Source: an archaeon (GTDB taxonomy: Archaea; Thermoplasmatota; Thermoplasmata; Methanomassiliicoccales; Methanomethylophilaceae). From it: 17,042 nt of DNA. Every line of letters starts with the position of its first letter. Within the stretch, counting starts at the first letter, position 1. Where the stretch lies: assembly GCA_024399225.1 (NCBI GenBank), contig JAKSHV010000006.1, forward strand, positions 1-17,042, read 5' to 3'. The translations under genes and the position numbers were made by a program. Below are positions 14,031-17,042 of the stretch, piece after piece. A model generated the notes under the pieces. The model ran no database searches. It had not been told where the DNA came from and was given only the letters and a program-made list of their open reading frames with translations.

Positions 14031-14807
14031 ATGGAGTACGGCGAGTATCAGAGGCTCTACAAAGGCCTCAACACCCCCGAAGATCTCCAGGCATTCCTAG
14101 ACGAAGGCTACGACAAAAACCTCCTCGAGACCCTCTACAACCAGAAGGTCAACAGGACGGTCAAGAAGAAGTACCACATCGTCAAGAAAAACTCAGCTAG
14201 AATCCTCAGGATGTGGAAAAGGGGGAAGTCCATCTGCGAGATCGCAGATGAGTACGGCTTCCCTCCGATCCTTACCGCAATGATGATCTTCCAGGAAGAC
14301 GGTTGCGGCAAGAAGATATTCTGGGAATATGTCCGCGACCCCAGTCTCCTCGACAGCGAGGAGACGGCCGCCGAACTCCGTGAAGCCTCCGAGAGGGACC
14401 TCGTGTATTCTATCGAAGGCAACGAGAGGAGCAAGGAGAGAGGCCAGTGGGGCGAGGGGCTCCTCTGGAAATGGTTAGATGACCAGGGAGTCACCTACAA
14501 GACCGAAGCCGATGAGCGTCAGGAAGACGGACAGCAGGGATCCAAAACACCCGACTGCCTTCTGGACGAACCCATGGACTTCTGCGGAAAGAAGATCTAC
14601 TGGATCGAGAGCAAAGCCTCCTTCGGCGATGCTACCGAGTTCAAGTTCAATTCCACCAAGCAGCTGATACCCTACACCGAGCTTTTCGGCCCCGGAGTAG
14701 TCGTATACTGGACCGGTCACCTTGACGGCCTTGAGTGCCCCAAGAACATCATTCTTGAGGACATCGGAATTCTGGAAAAATCTCTTAAGAAATGGAACAA
14801 GGAATAA
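14031..14807 (+). CDS. Predicted PD-(D/E)XK nuclease, CDIN1/C15orf41-like (TPD-motif family)
   Basis: The 258-residue protein resembles the TPD-motif family that includes human CDIN1 (C15orf41), mutated in congenital dyserythropoietic anaemia type I. Residues about 53-90 (ARILRMWKRGKSICEIADEYGFPP) look like a helix-turn-helix. The C-terminal domain carries PD-(D/E)XK nuclease features: E142 in GQWGEGLLWKWL, the TPD motif at 173-175 (SKTPDCLL), and E193-S-K195 in WIESKASFGD. FGPGVVVYW (219-227) also recalls the human protein. All expected catalytic residues are present. Nuclease activity and substrate are inferred. The ATG is four bases after the flavoprotein stop, with GTGATCC across that stop as binding site, so the two are co-transcribed. 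The stop codon lies inside the terminator hairpin. Confidence 0.85.
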   Translation: MEYGEYQRLYKGLNTPEDLQAFLDEGYDKNLLETLYNQKVNRTVKKKYHIVKKNSARILRMWKRGKSICEIADEYGFPPILTAMMIFQEDGCGKKIFWEYVRDPSLLDSEETAAELREASERDLVYSIEGNERSKERGQWGEGLLWKWLDDQGVTYKTEADERQEDGQQGSKTPDCLLDEPMDFCGKKIYWIESKASFGDATEFKFNSTKQLIPYTELFGPGVVVYWTGHLDGLECPKNIILEDIGILEKSLKKWNKE

Positions 14808-14838
14808 GGGGGATCAAACCCCCTTATTCCTGTTATTT
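14801..14838. terminator. Hairpin between convergent genes, likely bidirectional terminator
   Basis: A perfect 12-bp inverted repeat (14801-14812 with 14819-14830) encloses a 6-base loop, ATCAAA. Each arm has five G or five C next to an AT-rich end. On the plus strand TGTTATTTTG follows. It lies between the ends of the CDIN1-like gene and mptA, which converge, so it can stop both transcripts or stabilise both mRNA ends. Confidence 0.85.
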
Positions 14839-14847
14839 TGTGTGCGT

Positions 14848-15753
14848 TTACAGTGCAGGAATGTTCTGAGCAAGCTCTTCCCTGAGCTCACCCATGGTTG
14901 CAGTCCTCTCCGCATATGCGTTGTGCTTGTGGATGGACTCCTGGGAGTCGCTGATGACCCTTACCTCGACATCGTCGGGGAGGTTAGAGTAGTTGTGGGT
15001 CACGAGAGTGAGTCCGTTCCTGACGACATCCTCTACGAAGCGGGTGTTGGTGTGGGCGTTGATGACAACGCTTCCCTCGTCCTCCCTCTTCAGGAGTTCG
15101 AAGGTGGGGGTGGAGACAGACTTCTCTGCGAGTGCGATGAGGTCATCGACACAGATGTTCTGGTTAACATCGGTGGTGAGGATGATGGAGCAGACGTTCC
15201 TCTGGTTGTGGGACATCATGGGGAAACCGGGGTTCTCGACGTTGAGCATCTCACCGACGGTCTGCTGTGCACAGGGACAGGCGGTCATACCGACTGCCTC
15301 GACACCGATGGTCTTGCGGATCTCTCCGTTCCTTACTCCGTGTGCACCGGCGTGGATAGTGTACATCTCGAGGGTGTCCCTTCCGGAGGGGGTCTTGTTT
15401 GCCTTGAAGTATTCTGCCTTGATGGTAACGTAGGCGTTCTCTGCGTACTCGTGTTTGACGAGGAGCTTCTCTACCATCTCGACGGCCATGTTCTCGAGAC
15501 CGGTGATAGGTTTGCTGGTGCTCTCGTCTGCGACCATCCTGAGTACCTCGACGTTCCTGGAAAGGTGGGAACCTCTCTGGGCTGCGGGGAGATCTACGAA
15601 AATGTCGATAGTGCAGTTTACTACGCTGTTGAGGGGGCTGGTAAGTTCAGGCCTGCTGATAAGGACAGGCTTGCGGACTCCGGAAACTCCAACTTTGGTA
15701 AGTTTGAAGCCGGAAGAGCCTTTTCCGTACTGTACGTCACACATCAATGCCAT
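14848..15753 (-). CDS. mptA: GTP cyclohydrolase MptA (FolE2/GTP cyclohydrolase IV family)
   Basis: The 301-residue enzyme belongs to the FolE2/MptA family. Archaeal MptA is Fe(II)-dependent and converts GTP to a 7,8-dihydroneopterin cyclic phosphate, the first pterin step toward methanopterin-type C1 carriers. Family motifs are RGSHLSRN (60-67), GMTACPCAQ (155-163) with C159 and C161, SHNQR (181-185) and NAHTNTRFVEDVVR (232-245). Length is typical. TTTTAAGTAA (minus strand, 15775-15784) would start transcription almost at the ATG, and no ribosome binding site is visible, so the mRNA is probably leaderless. MALM start codons at 15753 and 15744 are both possible. Confidence 0.92.
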   Translation of the reverse strand: MALMCDVQYGKGSSGFKLTKVGVSGVRKPVLISRPELTSPLNSVVNCTIDIFVDLPAAQRGSHLSRNVEVLRMVADESTSKPITGLENMAVEMVEKLLVKHEYAENAYVTIKAEYFKANKTPSGRDTLEMYTIHAGAHGVRNGEIRKTIGVEAVGMTACPCAQQTVGEMLNVENPGFPMMSHNQRNVCSIILTTDVNQNICVDDLIALAEKSVSTPTFELLKREDEGSVVINAHTNTRFVEDVVRNGLTLVTHNYSNLPDDVEVRVISDSQESIHKHNAYAERTATMGELREELAQNIPAL

Positions 15754-15774
15754 GGGGGTAAAGTAGCCTAAGAA

Positions 15775-15859
15775 TTACTTAAAAGGTATACCTTTACCAT
15801 TATTTTTGTAGACCATTATTAGTACATTGGAGACCCAAAACAACCCAACAGAAATAAAG
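15775..15859. promoter_or_regulatory. Divergent mptA/rnhB promoter region with a 14-bp palindrome
   Basis: AAAGGTATACCTTT (15782-15795) is a perfect 14-bp palindrome touching the presumed mptA TATA element at 15775-15784. On the plus strand AAATAAAG (15852-15859) lies about 26 bases ahead of the ATG at 15881, suitable for a leaderless rnhB mRNA. A dimeric regulator could bind the palindrome and affect mptA, rnhB or both. This is inferred from position only. Confidence 0.5.
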
Positions 15860-15880
15860 TCGTTTTACAATGACATAGGC

Positions 15881-16525
15881 ATGATGATGTGCGGAGTGGA
15901 CGAAGCAGGCCGCGGACCGATGTTCGGACCGCTGGTGGTCGGAGCAGTAAGCTGCGATGACGATGCCGTCCTCCAGGAGATCGGTGTGAAGGATTCCAAA
16001 AAACTTACACCGAAAGCTAGAGACCGTATGTTTGACAAGATCACAGAGGTCGCCGATGTTTGGGTAACGGTCCCGATTTCGGCTGAAGAAATCAGCACAC
16101 AGATGATGTGCCAGTCACTCAATATGATCGAACTCGAAGCATTCGTCAAAGCTGTCTCCGGGATCTCCGCAGATGTAATCTATGTGGACTGTCCAGATGT
16201 GAAAACCGACCGTTTCGGAAGTACCATGTCCGAGAAACTGAACGGAAGGAACGTCGTAGCAGCCCACAAGGCAGACGAACTATATCCGGTAGTATCTGCT
16301 GCGTCCATTGTCGCCAAGGTGACAAGGGACAGGATGCTGGACGACATCCGCAAGGAATTCGATTGCGAAATCGGTTCCGGATATCCCAGCGATGCCAAGA
16401 CCGTCAGATTCATCGAAAAGTGGATTAAGGATAACGGTTGTGCACCACCACATACGCGTACGTCCTGGGAACCCGTAAAGAAGATGTTATCTGCCCGCAA
16501 GGTTACCCGGATAGACGATTGGTGA
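15881..16525 (+). CDS. rnhB: Ribonuclease HII
   Basis: The 214-residue enzyme is RNase HII, which cleaves RNA in RNA-DNA hybrids and removes single ribonucleotides from DNA. The signature is GVDEAGRGPMFGPLVV at 5-20. The four acidic residues expected for two-metal catalysis are D7, E8, D103 (YVDCPD) and D132 (HKADELYP); SAASIVAKVTRDR (139-151) is the other family block. An in-frame TTG at 15827 would add 18 residues. The ATG cluster at 15881 is preferred because archaeal homologues start just before this motif and a TATA-like element lies 26 bases upstream. Codon choice is less biased than in the neighbouring flavoprotein. The last Trp codon and stop (TGGTGA) form the binding site for the next gene. 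Confidence 0.93.
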   Translation: MMMCGVDEAGRGPMFGPLVVGAVSCDDDAVLQEIGVKDSKKLTPKARDRMFDKITEVADVWVTVPISAEEISTQMMCQSLNMIELEAFVKAVSGISADVIYVDCPDVKTDRFGSTMSEKLNGRNVVAAHKADELYPVVSAASIVAKVTRDRMLDDIRKEFDCEIGSGYPSDAKTVRFIEKWIKDNGCAPPHTRTSWEPVKKMLSARKVTRIDDW

Positions 16526-16530
16526 TTCAC

Positions 16531-16863
16531 ATGACTATGGAACCCCAGATCCAGGCTCTTGTCGACAAGTTCAACAAGAAGACCGCAAACGACGAAGAGA
16601 TGAGAAAAGAGGTCGAGCACCTCACCAAGACCATCAACATCGATCTTGAGACCGAGATCTACTCCGTCAAACTCGAGAACGCACACATGTCCGACCTCAA
16701 GGCAGAACCCATCGAGGATGCCGATGTCGTCATCGGATGCACCGTCGAGAACTTCCAGAAGATCCTCGATAAAGAACTCAGGCCTATGAGGGCATATCTC
16801 ACCAAAAAGATCACTCTCAAAGGAAAGATTCAGGACCTTATGTTCCTGAAGAAGTTCTTCTGA
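16531..16863 (+). CDS. SCP2 sterol-binding domain-like protein
   Basis: This 110-residue soluble protein looks like a single SCP2 domain, a fold with a hydrophobic tunnel that binds lipids or other hydrophobic ligands. Residues 33-49 (KTINIDLETEIYSVKLE) and 62-80 (EDADVVIGCTVENFQKILD) form the typical strand-helix pattern. The terminal YLTKKITLKGKIQDLMFL (89-106) is the family's usual end. Archaea lack most sterols, so the natural ligand is unknown. The ATG lies five bases after GGTGA, which overlaps the rnhB stop, so the pair is probably co-transcribed. A longer frame running back into rnhB is rejected because of this site. Confidence 0.82.
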   Translation: MTMEPQIQALVDKFNKKTANDEEMRKEVEHLTKTINIDLETEIYSVKLENAHMSDLKAEPIEDADVVIGCTVENFQKILDKELRPMRAYLTKKITLKGKIQDLMFLKKFF

Positions 16864-16872
16864 ATGTACTTT

Positions 16873-16911
16873 CCCCTACACGAGATGTTATATAGGAAGT
16901 CCGTGTAGGGG
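16873..16911 (+). promoter_or_regulatory. Initiator tRNA promoter: TATA box enclosed by a 10-bp inverted repeat
   Basis: TTATATAG (16888-16895) is a clear archaeal TATA box about 26 bases before the tRNA 5' end. A perfect inverted repeat, CCCCTACACG (16873-16882) and CGTGTAGGGG (16902-16911), encloses it with a 19-base spacer. The right arm lies between the TATA box and the start of transcription. It could be an operator, or a hairpin ending the SCP2 mRNA. Confidence 0.75.
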
Positions 16912-16918
16912 GTCACAT

Positions 16919-16996
16919 AGCGAGGTAGGGTAGCCAGGATATCCCGTCGGGCTCATAACCCGGAGATCAGACGTTCAAATCGTCCCCTCGCTACCA
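16919..16996 (+). tRNA. Initiator tRNA-Met (CAU), CCA encoded
   Basis: The 78-base gene folds as a tRNA. The acceptor stem pairs AGCGAGG (16919-16925) with CCTCGCT (16986-16992), followed by A and an encoded CCA. Anticodon CAT is at 16954-16956 in loop CTCATAA. The anticodon stem has three consecutive G-C pairs next to the loop, and the acceptor ends in A1-U72, both marks of archaeal initiator tRNA rather than elongator tRNA-Met. The T loop is TTCAAAT. One A-C mismatch (16969/16985) sits at the base of the T stem. No intron is seen. Confidence 0.95.
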
Positions 16997-17003
16997 TTTT
17001 TTA
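16997..17003 (+). terminator. Oligo-T stop after the initiator tRNA
   Basis: Six T, one A and further T bases follow the encoded CCA directly, as expected for archaeal termination of a short tRNA transcript. No gene is seen in the remaining bases to the window end. Confidence 0.6.
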
Positions 17004-17042
17004 TTTCGACTTGTAAATCTTCGATCAGTCGATTCTTGTTTT

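Noticed and set aside
14722..15771. A 349-codon plus-strand open frame covering the end of the nuclease gene and the antisense of mptA
   Set aside because: It crosses a terminator hairpin and is an antisense shadow of mptA, whose motifs are unambiguous.
16438..16530. N-terminal extension of the SCP2-like gene into rnhB
   Set aside because: It would overlap conserved rnhB coding sequence, and GGTGA five bases before the ATG at 16531 marks a clear start.

Overview
The window is archaeal. It carries the conserved archaeal S10/spc ribosomal-protein cluster, including the archaeal/eukaryotic-type proteins eS4, eL32 and eL19, an aIF1 (SUI1) gene and the RNase P subunit Rpp29. Archaeosine synthesis (RaSEA), an archaeal-type GTP cyclohydrolase (MptA), an archaeal initiator tRNA with an A1-U72 pair and a CAU anticodon, and TATA-box promoters agree with this. 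GC-rich coding, GGTGA-type ribosome binding sites, a long helix-hairpin-helix extension on eL32 and the MptA gene make me infer a methanogen-related member of Thermoplasmatota, most likely Methanomassiliicoccales. That lineage call is an inference I could not test.

Layout. Positions 1-10932 (minus strand) form one tightly packed operon, transcribed from high to low coordinates: uL3, uL4, uL23, uL2, uS19, uL22, uS3, uL29, aIF1, Rpp29, uS17, uL14, uL24, eS4, uL5, uS14, uS8, uL6, eL32, eL19, uL18, uS5 and the first nine complete codons of uL30, which runs off the window. Many junctions overlap as ATGA, GTGA or TGATG. Positions 10933-11209 hold no gene but have two candidate promoters and a compact candidate structured RNA. 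Positions 11210-12557 (minus) carry a small protein of unknown function and the radical-SAM archaeosine enzyme RaSEA.

From 12662 the plus strand carries a CoA-disulfide-reductase/NADH-oxidase-like flavoprotein. It is followed four bases later by a predicted PD-(D/E)XK nuclease that looks like the archaeal counterpart of human CDIN1 (C15orf41). A perfect 12-bp hairpin separates this pair from the convergent mptA. mptA diverges from rnhB (RNase HII), which is followed by an SCP2-like protein and the initiator tRNA-Met gene.

Most of the window serves translation: ribosomal proteins, start-site selection (aIF1 and the initiator tRNA), tRNA maturation (Rpp29) and tRNA modification (RaSEA). The most novel elements are the structured RNA ahead of uL3, the CDIN1-like nuclease beside a flavoprotein, and inverted repeats or palindromes in four promoter regions. 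No CRISPR array, insertion sequence or phage gene was seen.
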